Made by a program: the position numbers and the translations under genes
Shown here: one piece after another, positions 11,095 to 22,651 of the stretch
Layout: every line of letters starts with the position of its first letter
Numbering within the stretch: the first letter of the stretch is position 1
Notes under the pieces: generated by a model
The model's input: only the letters and a program-made list of their open reading frames with translations
Told to the model about the DNA's origin: nothing
Databases searched by the model: none
DNA from: Panax quinquefolius
Lineage: Eukaryota > Streptophyta > Magnoliopsida > Apiales > Araliaceae
Length of the DNA stretch: 64,000 nt
Direction: 5' to 3'
Assembly (NCBI GenBank): GCA_020205615.1
Contig: JAINUW010000482.1
Location: forward strand, 479,501 to 543,500

Positions 11095-12954
11095 TGTTAG
11101 GTTTTGTGAAAATCAAAGTAGCAATCAAATTGCAAAAATAGCGGAAGCAAAATAAAATTAGATTTTAAAATTTTTCACAAACCAATTACCCGGATCATCC
11201 TTTATGTATATTATTAATTAAAACAAAGAATAAGAAGTTATGGAATCATACCTTTGTAGATACGAGCTTCCACAGGTACAAGTTCACCTCCTACTTCTCT
11301 GCGATCTCCTTGAATCTCTAGGTAGATTCCTTCCTTTGATCAATGTTAGCCACCCAAGTGTATGGCCTCTAGAGGTGATCTACCAAGGGAGAACAATTTT
11401 TAAGAAGAAGGGTGTATTGGCTCAAACCCTAGTTTTTCCTATATTTATAGAAAAAGGGGCGTACTCTCCAACTATTAGAATTGCGCATATATTTTTGATA
11501 TCTGATATAAGACTCCTCTTATAAAGATTAGGTATCCCTATTAAAATAAGGTATTATTTATTTAATTAAACTCTTTTAATTAAATGGGCTCTGTAATCCT
11601 GTTAGGGATAATTAATTAAACTCATTTAACTAATTTTCCATCCTAATCCTATTAGGAATAAATGAAAGTACTTATATTAAATTAATTCCTAAACTCTTTT
11701 AGAAATTAAAATAATAATAATTATAATAATATTAATAAGACTCCTCTTATTAATTTATATTTAATATTTCAAAATATTAAATAATAAATATTAAGCTATT
11801 TAATTTATTCTATCACCATAGATTAAATTAAATATACTTAACTATATTATTACGATTATGACATTAACTTCTTAAATAATTATTCTTCCTTTTTTATGGT
11901 GTGACCCTTTAGGTTCTCCATATTAATAGGTTGTGAATAAATCAATAAGAATAATTGTAATCTTATTTAAATAAATAAATTAAACGATTAATTTATTTAA
12001 ATAAATAAAATTTATTCTACAATAGGGATAAGCCTCCCTAGCGATCAATGACTTTTCGGATAATATAGATTTCAACATTAATCATAAAAAAGAACCTTTG
12101 AGTTAATAGTTACAAGTACAATTCAATCCTTCCACCATACTGATGTCCCAATTAAATATAAGACATAGAATTACTGTTAAGTCTTATTTTATTTAATTAT
12201 ATGTATTTTGATTCCTAAATGCACAACTCCTAATGAATGCAAATTAGAAACTACTTTCTAATTTCATTCCACTTTGGCCAAGGATTCCTGGGTTGTCATT
12301 TATCGAATCACATAGGACATGTCTCTTCTTTTACTAGAAGAGGTAGATTCTTTATTGATTATTCACTATCTTCATATATAACTTATTACACCCAAGCATA
12401 CCCTTTGATATACTCTAAGAGTCTTAAGGAATAAGTCAAAGTGTAATTCATTATATATAAGATAATATGATGATCTCAAGTCTAAGGATCATTTGTACTA
12501 CTATCACTACTGAGAATTCTATTGATGAGCAAGTAAAACTCCATTAGGTATTCCTTAGCGAGTCACGTTCAGTGAACTTATTCTCTAATAAGCACCTACA
12601 TACTTGCTTTAGTGTCTCCACACAAATGATCATGAGATCAATCATCCTCATCCAATGAGCAAGCAACGTATGTATCAATCTACCCGGACTCACTAATCCC
12701 ATTTTTAGTAATCCATTGATTAGGAACATTTTAGTTTTAAGCTATCTAAGAATTTAGATCTCATTAGCATGATCTCATCATGATTCTAAAAGCATTGCTT
12801 AAAACTATGGGTTTATCACATATTATTAAAACAGCACCATGTAGATAATAAATGCCTTTAATATATAATTATTTTATTAATAAACAAATAAGATTGATTA
12901 CAAAGTATATGCTTTATCATCATACTTGATTGGCTTGTATGCATACTACTTTCA
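11095..12954 (-). repeat. Copia-A 3' LTR
   Basis: 1860 bp from TGTTAGGTTTTG to CATACTACTTTCA on the plus strand, i.e. TGAAAG...CTAACA in element orientation. It matches 49712-51257 plus 61904-62216. Short frames such as 12237-12434 recur in every copy but only because the DNA recurs; I see no selection on them. Confidence 0.9.
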
Positions 12955-12967
12955 ATCTCCCACTTGC
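12955..12967 (-). promoter_or_regulatory. Copia-A polypurine tract
   Basis: The minus strand reads GCAAGTGGGAGAT directly before the 3' LTR. The same sequence stands at 54709-54721 in Copia-B. Confidence 0.75.
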
Positions 12968-12986
12968 ACTAAAGCCAATCGTCGTG

Positions 12987-13880
12987 CTATCTCATACCCA
13001 TCTTCTCTAAGTGACGATTAAACTGCTGTTGTGTTAACACTTTAGTAAATAGATCTGCAATATTGTCTTAAGAGTCCACACGCGCTGGGGTGGCGTCTCC
13101 TCTTTCAATGATCTCTACGATCAAATGAAATCATGCATGACACGTGTTTGGATTTACGATGAGACACAGGTTCCTTAGCTTTGTATAATGACTCCAATGT
13201 TGTCACGAGAATAAAGGCCTTTGGTCTGTAATGCTAGGAACCACACCAAGTTTGGTAATGAACTTCTTCATCCAAACAGCTTCCTTTGCATCTTCACTTG
13301 TAGCTATGTCTTTATGCCTCATCCTTTGAATCAACAACTATTTGTTGTTTGGAACTCTTCCAACTCACTGCGCCACCGTTTAAGGTAAACACATACCCCA
13401 AAATGGATTTACTGTCATCTTGGTCTATTTGAAAACTTGAGTCTATGAAGCCCTCCAGTTTCAATTCAGACCCACCGCAGATAAGATATACATCCTTAGT
13501 TCTTCTTAAGTACTTTAGGATATTTTTCAATGCCTTCCAGTGTTCTTCTCCTGGATTCGACTGATATCTGCTTGTTACACTAAGTGCATGAGTGACATCT
13601 GGTCTAGTACATATCATACCGTACATGATAGATCCTATTGCTGAAGCATAAGGAATCTTACTCATACGGTCTCTCTCCTCAGGTGTCTTTGGGTCCTGTT
13701 TCTTGGAGAGATCTATTCCATGGCTCATCGGTATGAGACCTCTTTTGGAATCTTCCATGCTAAACCTCTTTAGCATCGAGTTAATGTACGTTCCTTGGGA
13801 CAAGCCAAGCATCCTTTTAGATCTATCTCTATAGATCTTTATCCCCAAAATATAGGATGTTTCTTCCATGTCCTTCATGG
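12987..13880 (-). pseudogene. Copia-A RNase H and pol C-terminus
   Basis: The long frame 13878-13312 begins after RT with TSYILGIKIYRDRSKRMLGL, the usual link in Copia pol. It continues through IPYASAIGSIMYGMICTRPD and the RNase H parts LEGFIDSSFQIDQDDSKS and GGAVSWKSSKQQ. After a shift the tail reads DNIADLFTKVL to a final MGMR and the natural stop at 12989-12987, only 20 bases before the polypurine tract. The enzyme would remove RNA from RNA-DNA hybrids. Frameshifts after DSKDEA make it non-functional. Confidence 0.85.
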
Positions 13881-14650
13881 AGAAGTGTTTAGATAACCAA
13901 ATTTTAATTGATTATAGAATAGGAATATCATTCTCTATCAGTAATATATCATCAACATATAATACGAGGAATGAATCGCTCCCACTAACCTTCTTGTACA
14001 CACATGGTTCATCCTCATTTTTGATAAAATCAAACTCTTTGATTGTCTCATCAAAATGGATGTTCCATCTACGAGAAGCTTGCTTCAATCCATAAATGGA
14101 TTGTTGTAGCTTACAGACTTGATTTGTTCCAACCTTTGAAACAAATCCCTCTGGCTGTGTCATATACACATCTTCCTCAGGTTTCCCATTGAGGAAGGCC
14201 GTTTTCACATCCATCTGCCAGATTTCGTAATCATGGTAAGCTGTAATCGCAGGCAAAATCCGAATGGACTTGAGCATTGCTACTGGTGAAAAGGTTTTGT
14301 CATAGTCAACTCCTTATCTTTGTTTGAAACCTTTTGCGACCAGTCAGGCCTTATAGGTCTCTACCTTGTAAAATGCGCTCCGATCTTTCTTTTGAAGACC
14401 CATTTACACCCAATAGGCTTAATGCCTTCAGGTGGTGAAACCAAAGTCCATACTTAGTTCTCATACATGGAGTCCAGCTCGGATTTCATGGCTTCTTGCC
14501 ACTTCTCTAAGTCTTTATTACTTATAGCATGTTCATAATTCAATGGATCATCATCATCTATGATGCGTATCGTCATCCTCTATGACAAGTCCATACCTCT
14601 CAGGTATCTTTGGTACTCTTCCAGATTTACGAATAGGGTGTGGTACAAAA
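13881..14650 (-). pseudogene. Copia-A reverse transcriptase
   Basis: The best frame is 14277-13912, with WQMDVKTAFLNGKPEEDVYM, the Copia QSIYGLKQASRRW block and the catalytic LYVDDILLI with both aspartates present. Upstream, KTFSPVAMLKS is recognisable but separated by a TAA near 14315 and other breaks up to 14650. The active centre is intact while the domain as a whole is not. Confidence 0.88.
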
Positions 14651-15600
14651 GGAATCTCTACTTTGTTAGGTACCTCAGTTTGATCTGTAGTATTTTATCG
14701 TTCTTGAACCTCTTCAAGATATATCTTATTCCCACTGACCCCTTCAAGGATAAACTCCTTTTCCAAGAAAGCAGCATGTGTCGCAACAAATATATTTTGA
14801 TCAGTTGGATGATATAAATAATACCCCGATGTTTCTTTATGGTATCCCACAAATCTACATTTGTCAGATCTAGTCTGTTGCTTATTGTTTTTAAACTTTT
14901 TGACATAAGCTGGACAACCCCAAGTCTTAACATGCTTAAGATTTGGTTTCCTCCCTGTCCATAACTCATATGGGGTCTTAGGGATGGATTTTGTAGGTAC
15001 CTTGTTAAGTAGGTATGTAGACGATTCCAGGGCATATCCCCAGAAGGAAACTAGAAGGTCGCTAAAGCTCATCATGGATCAAACCATGTCCAACAATGTT
15101 CGATTTCTCCTTTCAGATACACCATTCATCTGTGGTGTCCCTGGTGGAGTCCATTGTGAGATTATACCATTTTCTTTGAAACAATTGAGAAACTTACCAC
15201 TTAAGTATTCTCCTCCTCGATCAGATCAAAGAATCTTAATAGTCTTACCATTTTGCTTCTCTACTTCACTTCTGAACTCTTTGAACTTTTCAAATGATTC
15301 AGATTTGTATTTCATTAAATAGACATATCCAAATCTTGAGTGATCGTCAGTGAATGTAATAAAATAATAATACCCTCCTCGTACAGTCGTTGTCATAGGT
15401 TCACATACATCTGTGTGTACCAACGCTAACAACTCTGTAACTCTTTCTCCTTTTCCACTAAATGGAGATTTAGTCATTTTTCCCATGAGACAAGATTCAC
15501 AAGTTGGATATGATTCATAATTCGATAGCTCTAGGAGCCCATCTTTATGCAACTTGGATAATCTTGTTTCATTAATATAATAGAAGTCTACGATTGCCAC
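14651..15600 (-). pseudogene. Copia-A integrase
   Basis: Frame 15600-15226 holds the pre-integrase/zinc-binding part (CESCLMGKMTKSPF) and the start of the catalytic core (LALVHTDVCEPM, ITFTDDHSRFGYVY). Between 15225 and 15076 the frame is broken. Frame 15075-14695 continues with TYLLNKVPTKSIPKTPYELW and the Copia-specific GCPAYVK and FVGYHKETSGYYLY. Integrase joins the element DNA to the target; the 5-bp duplication around Copia-A is its footprint. Confidence 0.85.
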
Positions 15601-16058
15601 ATGAAGGTATAATTAACATCATCTCTTTTCCTTTTCTTAGTTTGTTCAATTTGAAGTATATTTTCATGCAAGTCAAGTATATAAAGTCCATTTAACAAAT
15701 TACCAACACCATATAAAACATTATCATTATAAATAGAACAACTGTTGTTCTTTATTATAATCTTAAAACCATCCATATCCAATATAGAGATAGAAATAAT
15801 GTTTCTAATGATATTTGGAACAAAATAACAATTATTTAAATTAATGAACTTGCCCGTAGGCAGTGCTAAACAATAAGTTCCTACAGCTAATGCAGTAACC
15901 TTTGCTCCATTTCCCACTCGTAGGACGACCTCATCCTTGCTCAACTTTCTACTTCTAACCAGTCCCTGCATATTATTACATATGTGAGAACCACAACCGG
16001 TATCCAATACCCAAGTAGAAGATTGACTTTCAAAAAAATTAATTTCAATCATCAACAA
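15588..16058 (-). pseudogene. Copia-A aspartic protease and pre-integrase linker
   Basis: WVLDTGCGSHICNN near the N-terminus is the Copia protease active site with Asp-Thr-Gly intact. It is followed by LRVGNGAKVTALAVGTYCL and NIISISILDMDGFKIIIKNN. The frame overlaps the integrase frame by a few bases in another phase, so a shift separates them. A related stretch in Copia-B (56446-56649) is more decayed. Confidence 0.85.
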
Positions 16059-16094
16059 ACCTTGATTAGGATTCGAAGTTTCTCTAAGCTTCTT

Positions 16095-16910
16095 CTACTT
16101 TTGTTCCACAAGATAATCCTTGTACTTCCTCATCCAGTGACCCGGCTTGTTGCAATGGAAGCAAATTCCTTTGCTAGCTGGATCAGGATTCTTTTGATCC
16201 TTCATTTTCGCCTTTCCCTTAGCCTTCTTGGATTTCTTCTTTTCAGAAGATACCTTGGGCCTCTTCCTTTTCTTGGAAGAATCATCCACCAGTAAGACAT
16301 GGTTCTTCTTGGATGGGAAGTGACCTTCAACAGTTTTAAACATGTTAAGTAATTCAGGCAAGCTGACATCTAACTTATTCATGTGAAAATTCACAACAAA
16401 TTGTGAGAAGGTGTCTGAGAGTGACTACAAGACTAAATCTTTACTCAACTCCCCATCCATGACAAACCCAAGCTGTCCAAGACATTCAATCAGATTTATC
16501 ATCTTTAAGACATGAGTCTCAACGATAGTGTTCTCGGTCATCCGAGATCGGAAGAGCTCCTTAGATATTTCATATCTAGCAGTCCTACTTTGCTCACCAT
16601 ACAACTCTTGAAGGTGCAGTAGCATAGTAGGAGCATCCATGGTTTCATGCTTATGCTGAAGCTCGTTACTCATGGATGCGAGCATGATGCATTGAGCCAC
16701 AGATGCATCATCTTGCCACTGTTTAAAAGTAGCAATCTCTTCCTCAGAGGCTGTCTCTGTAACTTTTACAGGTACGGCCGAATTTAGGACATAAGAAATC
16801 TTTTCAGCAGTGAGAACAATTCTCAGATTCCTTAACCAGTCCGTGTAGTTTGGTTCGGTCAGTTTGTTAGCATCAAGTATGCTACGCAGTGAAATTAGTG
16901 AATGTGACAT
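16095..16910 (-). pseudogene. Copia-A gag
   Basis: The start is chosen at ATG 16910 (MSHSLISLRSILDANKL), the usual start context of Copia gag with LTEPNYTDWLRNLRIVL, rather than the upstream ATG at 16949. Frame 16910-16425 then shows the gag fold (EEIATFKQWQDDASVAQCIM, LYGEQSRTARYEI). After a stop near 16424 the second frame (16394-16095) has a lysine-rich stretch and a zinc knuckle CFHCNKPGHWMRKY in which the last Cys is Tyr. Gag would form the particle and bind RNA through the knuckle; here both frame and knuckle are broken. Confidence 0.85.
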
Positions 16911-17907
16911 TTTCAAAATTCTGCATGTAAAAAGACAATATTTTAGCAAACATTCATTTAATTAATTACCAAAATAAATTGGGTCTTATTTTATATTGGT
17001 ATCTCCCACTATTTTCTTCAAACTATATTACCCTCGTTTATATAGTTGGGCAAAATTTAATTAAAATTTTTGCTAGTGAGAATAAGGATCTCATTTCAAA
17101 TATATATAGCCTTGTGGTGACACAACAAACTATATATAAATAAATAGGTAGACAACTCCTTGTCAATTACATCATCATGTAACTCCTTATGTTTTGCCTC
17201 TTAGATTATTTTGATCAAGTGGTGGCACATCCGAATGAAAATTATCTAAGTTAAGTCCAACCTAGCACTTCCATATATTCAAAAAAGAAAAATATTGTCC
17301 TTGTGGTGACACAACAAAACAATATTGTTCAATTTTTTTTATAAGCATCAAATGTGATAAATTAACATCTTAAATATTTAATACTTGTCTTGTGGTGACA
17401 CAACAAACTCATATTAAATATTTAATACTCTATTAATTTTATCATGCTAGAAGGCAACGTTCGATATTCTAAATATCTTTGAACGCTTAAGACTTAATAT
17501 ATAAAAACTTTGAGGGATTTGTAATTATTAGTCTCATCTTGTTTAGCGCGCATGCAAATATATATATAAAATACGTGTCATATTATTAAACATGCGAAGC
17601 ATGTTTGCATAATATATAATATATATAATACTAGCATGCACATATAGAATACTATATTCTACCCGCATTGATTATGGACTTTTATTCTAGTTTGGTTAAC
17701 TAGAGCCACCAAGTGAACCAAAAGGTCAAACCCTAGGGTGCATGAACAAACATTTCAATATAACTATTACATTTAAACCCAGGATCCATTACAAACGGGT
17801 CTTCGAGCGCTCCTTTCTCCTTGATCTCCGACTCTTCAAAAAATTCTAACTAATCCTATTACATTAAAATATTTAATTTAAATAGAAACCTTGATCAGCT
17901 GTCAAGG
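16911..17907 (-). other. Copia-A leader, part next to gag
   Basis: Untranslated leader between primer site and gag, continued at 48880-49711 beyond T2. It matches 57691-58692 of Copia-B. It contains three structured hairpins (17101-17138, 17291-17326, 17370-17425) and a compact hairpin AACATGC-GAA-GCATGTT (17589-17605), all kept in Copia-B. No coding frame is convincing. Confidence 0.8.
17101..17425. repeat. Three nested hairpins sharing the core CTTGTGGTGACACAACAAA
   Basis: Each copy holds an inner 5-bp stem TTGTG/CACAA (loop GTGA on the plus strand, TCAC on the element strand). It is flanked by a perfect outer stem that differs every time: TATATATAG/CTATATATA (9 bp, 17101-17138), AATATTGT/ACAATATT (8 bp, 17291-17326) and a 14-bp stem starting TTAAATATTT (17370-17383 with 17412-17425). 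Confidence 0.85.
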
Positions 17908-17912
17908 GGAAG
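17908..17912. repeat. Target-site duplication of T2 (left copy)
   Basis: GGAAG directly before the LTR start; the right copy is 48875-48879. Copia-B keeps the unoccupied site GGAAGTACATAGG at 58693. Confidence 0.9.
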
Positions 17913-18776
17913 TGTACACACTCAAAATTTTCTGCACACCTGTTACTAACATTGCAGGAGGGCAGATTCATCTTTCGAATATAACACTAGAAGACAGCTC
18001 ACATCCATTCCAGATAATACTGGAAGTTCAGTCTCAACCCCGGAACACACCCCGGGAGTATCATTTCCAACCTCGGAGAGAACCCCGAGTTTCGTCCTTG
18101 GAGATAACCCCAAGGAATGTTGTTGCAGTTCCAGCGATAACTCCGAAAATACTTGTTTCAAATGCATGCTATCAGCTTCAATCTCAGACCTCCTGTCGAG
18201 GCACTCATACCTTAGACCCAGAGCTAACACCGGGCAGACAGGCACATTTACAGATGACCATGCAGCATTTAAACACTTGCAGCAGTCCAATCTCAGATGT
18301 AATCCTGAGCAACGTCTACTTTCAACTCAAACCGGAGATAACCCTGGTGAGGAGTAAAACGTCATCTTTCCACCTCAACACCTGCGCATCATCTCAACAC
18401 TTCATACATACATACATACAACAATGTCCTACAAGAACCAAGGAGTTCCAACTCGAAAGTGGTGACTATTGCATGGCGACACCGGATAAATTTAAAGCTT
18501 GAAGACCATGGGCATGGTCCCCTCTTTCTGACTTCGTACAACCTCTAATCCCATGTTATAGCGTAACTCTCAACACAAGCATTCCGAAGAAGGTCTTATA
18601 TACCTCGTTCGGATGCTCGAATTGAAGTTCTGTAAGTTTAAGCGGACATTCTGATTGCTGCAGTGCATGTACTTGAGACGATGGAACGCGTGGCAGGGGC
18701 ACCGGGCGGCAATGATGCATCTGCGGCGACCACAGTGCATCTGCGGTGCCGAGGGTAAATACCTATGGCTACCCTT

Positions 18777-18784
18777 TATAAATA
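18777..18784 (+). promoter_or_regulatory. TATA box of the T2 5' LTR
   Basis: TATAAATA at the same relative place as in the T1 LTR, about 860 bp after the LTR start. Confidence 0.65.
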
Positions 18785-19355
18785 TAGGGCTTGGGTGGCC
18801 ATTTAAGAAAAAAAAAGAGGCGAGGAAGCCCTATCCAATTTGCACTGTACACACCCCATATTGAGTGTTTCCTCATTTTAAACATCTGTTAGCTCACATA
18901 TAGCTATATTTTTACTGGTGGGAGCTAAGTGTTTATCCATATAGAGTCATAGAAGCCTGCATTGGCAGCCCACTATAAGCCTTCTCACACTCTATAAAGC
19001 CTTTCTCTTTATCTTTACACACACTATTATACACATTGAGAGTCGTGTTGTGTGCGTATGCCCGGACTTCGGTCCGTGATTTTTATTTGTCTGTATATAT
19101 ATACTTATATATGTATATATTTATATATGGACTAACATTTTCGAGTTATGCCTCGATTGAGCCTACACTTATGTCTCGAGCGTTTACTTGCTTATATATA
19201 TATATATATATAACTGTTGTCAGACATATCTGATGAGCCTAGATGTTATATCCGGAGCGTTTACCTGCTTTTATAAATATATATATACTTATATATATAT
19301 AATTGTTGTCGAACATACGATGAGCACTGGATTTTATATATCAGTGCGTTCTTTG

Positions 19356-19407
<52 letters not shown>

Positions 19408-19573
19408 CATTTTTACAGTTTACTTGAGGCCTTTTAGAACTGGAGTTTACTTGAGGCCTTTTCTTACCGCTTTACATTTAGTCCGCTTAGAGTTTATTTA
19501 GTGGCGATTGATCACATTCTTTGCTTTATTTACTTTTACGATCCCCTATGGAGTTGCTTCGTGGTGGTTGATC

Positions 19574-19625
<52 letters not shown>

Positions 19626-19631
19626 GGTCAG

Positions 19632-19865
19632 GATCAAGTCATACCCTTATCTTACTCACCGTGCTCACCCCCTTTAGCAAGCGGACACGGTGGCGATTAT
19701 TCGGCCATACAATACAACCGTAAATACATACTTTTAATGACGCTATATGTTGTCCGTCCGTCGCTAAAAGTATGAACGACTTGTTGTATGATCAAAACCG
19801 TTCTTAGGGTCCGTCGCTAAAGGGGGGTGAGCACGAGTGAGTAAGATAAGGGTATGCACTTGATC
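19632..19865. mobile_element. MITE-like element with ~45-bp terminal inverted repeats
   Basis: The left arm (GATCAAGTCATACCCTTATC...CCCCCTTTAGC, 19632-19678) is the near-perfect reverse complement of the right arm (GCTAAAGGGGGG...GCACTTGATC, about 19816-19865). The interior repeats CCGTCGCTAAA twice. At 234 bp and without coding capacity it fits a non-autonomous DNA element. It sits in a (TA)n tract, so the target duplication cannot be read and the superfamily is open. T1 and the T2 3' LTR lack it. Confidence 0.8.
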
Positions 19866-19878
19866 TGCTATATATATA

Positions 19879-19930
<52 letters not shown>

Positions 19931-20637
19931 GCTTTTATATATTTACATTTTCGATCCCCCATGGAGTTGCTTCATGGTGGTTGACCATGTCTGTATATAT
20001 ATATTTACAACTTTTATATATATAACTGCTTACTACTTTTCATATAAACTGCGGTATCATATGAACCTAGGAATCATGTGATCACATATTCATTCTATTG
20101 AATCTAGATTCGGTTCCCGTGATAGACATTTTCACCTGTAAGCAGCTTGTATATTATTTACAGTGTCTGAATTTCCTTGGATGGCTATAATGCCCATGAG
20201 GAGTTCGACATTGTTGTATATTATTTTCTCGAAGATACCTCGCATCTCAAAAATAAAAGCAAATAAGCTGAACATCTAATAATAAAATGGAAGTATCAAA
20301 GGCCTCAATTACTATTGAGCACAGGGTTTGAAAAACCTCTTTTATAAAACCTCATTGATATATCTTGTTTAAAATTGAATTTTTATATAAATTTAAACCC
20401 TCTGCATATAGGTACGAATGAGGCATAGCACTACTTCTAAATAATTGCACATTGATCCACACACACATACATTCATATAATAGTTTCTTGAAAAGTGTCG
20501 ATCACCGTGGCAACACAGATGTCGGGGGGTGCCTAACACCTTCCCTCTGCATAATCAAGCCCCCGAACCTAAATGAATCTCGGTTTCACAGACCCGTTTA
20601 ATAGTGTCATATCATTGGGTCAATGTGCAAACCTTTT

Positions 20638-20643
20638 TTGGTA
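20638..20643. other. Deletion junction T2 / G1 with GGT microhomology
   Basis: The T2 3' LTR reads CCTTTTTCGGTTGCG and the complete G1 LTR reads GAGAGGTAGCAG (37882). The junction here is CCTTTTTTGGTAGCAG, so GGT is common to both parents. Confidence 0.8.
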
Positions 20644-21920
20644 GCAGACTTCTCTTCTTCTTTCTCTCTATAATTTCTCTCTATAATAATTGCTATATAG
20701 CTTTAGTGAATTGGTGAGAAATGATGGAAGAATGAGCTTCTATTTATAGGAAAATATAGTTTCGATAATTGCACGTTTTGGGGCTCAAAATATTACAATA
20801 CAATACCTTCAACTTTTCTTTCATTTTTAATTTAGTCCTGCAAGTATTATCAAACTTGCACCACCTCCCCTAATAGTTAATAATGTGAATCAATAGTTCA
20901 ATCATGTGAATCAATAGTTATAATCATGTGAAAATACGAATTACAGTATAGTACCTCCATCTATACCTCCATTTTTAACTTAGTCATGCAAGTATTATCA
21001 ATCTTGCACCAACTCCCCTAATAGTACAAGAATGTGAATCAATAGTACACACGTGTGAACAAATAGTTATAATCATGTGAATTAATAGCAATTAATTGCT
21101 CATTTATCCCAAGTTAATTACCCATTGGTTAGTATAACTTCCAGACATCAATTAATATCGAAATAAATGTCGATTTCCACTAACACTAATAATTCCAACA
21201 CAATGGAACTATCAATTTCATCTTTAATCAACACGAACTTATTCATCATTAATATTGTAACTCACAATATTTAACAACCAGGTCGTTCCCAGGAAAGAGG
21301 GGGCTTTTCGATAAGGATTTCTCCTTATTGGCGCGCAATTAGATGACCAAACCTCTCCTTGACAAAACTTCTAGACATTGTAAATATTGTAATTTAATAA
21401 TATGAATAACTTTGTCGTCTCAATTATTGATTTAATAATATATCATATTATGTAGATGATACTGTGATAATAAATGAATCAATAATATGAGAGATATGAT
21501 GCAGCAATTACTGAAGCAATAATTGAGTATAAATGAGTGACTTCTCACGTAAGCATTAATAATCAATACCGTGTGCTACTATCCAACCACGCGTATTATT
21601 CTTTGTACTTTTACTCTAGGGTAGTTCAAGCGGTTTAACAGTAAAACTTCCATAGTTATTTTTATAAAAGATAATTATGTCATTTTCTAACTACGACAAT
21701 ACTCCGTTGTAGGGTCCACTAATGATGTGTGATTGTCATTATGAATATTCCCTTAAAACTAATATTCCCAGACCAATCGAATATTATATAACCACTTGCT
21801 TATTTTGCAAAATTTGTAAATATTACCCACAACTATAACATTATATCAAATCCACACCATAATATTCAAATATATATTTCGAGAAAATTATTCTTTATTC
21901 ATAAAAGGTGGGGTCTTACA
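20641..21920 (-). repeat. G1 3' LTR, distal part deleted
   Basis: It matches 37887-39161 of the 5' LTR closely (start GTAGCAGACTTCTC, end GGGGTCTTACA). The rest of the LTR, equal to 26753-27831 plus about 60 bp, is absent. It is followed at 21921 by the complement of a polypurine tract (ACCTCCCCTTCTTAT). Confidence 0.88.
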
Positions 21921-21931
21921 ACCTCCCCTTC

Positions 21932-22402
21932 TTATGAAATTTCGTCTTCGAAATTAGGGTGCGTACTTGGTATGTCGAAGAGGTGAGGATACCTTGATTT
22001 CATCTCAGATTCTAACTCCCAGGTCATTTCCTTCACATCGTGGTTTCTCCATAAAACTTTGACTTGAGGTATAACTTTAGAGTGTAGAATATGATCCTTC
22101 TTATCCAAGATTTTAACAGGTAACTTTTCATACGTTAAATCTTTGTCTATCTCGTCTGGTTCTAATTTAATACTATGGTTCGGGTCTTTCACATATTTAC
22201 GTAACATAGATATGTGAAAAATGTTATGAACATGAGACATACTTGACTGTAAGGCGAGTCTATAGGCCACAGTTCCTACTCGATCAAGGATTAAAAATGG
22301 GCCAATGAACCTAGGATTGAGCTTTCCTCTCTTTCCAAATCTTATAACTCCTTTCCATGGAGCAACACGTAACAACACATGATCTCCAATATTGAATTCC
22401 AT
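21932..22402 (-). pseudogene. G1 integrase C-terminus and chromodomain
   Basis: The frame opens with IGDHVLLRVAPWKGVIRFG and the GKLNPRFIGPFLILDRVG block, the conserved C-terminal integrase module of Ty3 elements. Then comes HVHNIFHISMLRKYV and a chromodomain-like end, VKVLWRNHDVKEMTWELESE. Such chromodomains bind modified histones and steer insertion into heterochromatin. The frame itself is open to its natural end at 21932, but the stretch between it and the main integrase frame (22403-22651) contains breaks. Confidence 0.85.
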
Positions 22403-22651
22403 GTCTTTTCGATGAATATCATCATAACTCTTTTGTCGATCTTATGAGGTTTTTATACGTTATCGGATCGTTTTAATCTTTTCTATAGTCATACGTACCA
22501 AATCTGGTCCCAACAATATTGCTTCACCAACCTCATCCCAACATACTGGAGAACGACACTTTCTTCCATATAACGCCTCAAATGGAGCCATGCCAATACT
22601 TGCTTGATAACTATTGTTGTAGGAAAACTCCACTAATGGTAAGAACTTGTC

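Larger units (their letters stand above)
17913..20640 (+). repeat. T2 5' LTR, truncated at its 3' end
   Basis: It aligns with 46320-48700 of the 3' LTR. It is longer over that span mainly because it holds a 234-bp inserted element (19632-19865). The TATA box is at 18777-18784. The last 170 bp or so are missing: the sequence jumps from AACCTTTTTT to the LTR of G1 at 20640. Hairpin-loop modules include TCAGA-CATA-TCTGA at 19220-19233. Confidence 0.88.

Noticed and set aside
12237..12434. A 65-codon frame found again at 50853, 52418 and 53989
   Set aside because: It recurs because it lies in the Copia LTR; the A and B versions differ freely, so no coding selection is evident.
17110..17130. Reading the Copia leader cores as GNRA-tetraloop RNA hairpins
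   Set aside because: The element RNA is the minus strand, where the loop is TCAC. A GNRA loop would exist only in an antisense transcript, so the motif is reported as a hairpin only.
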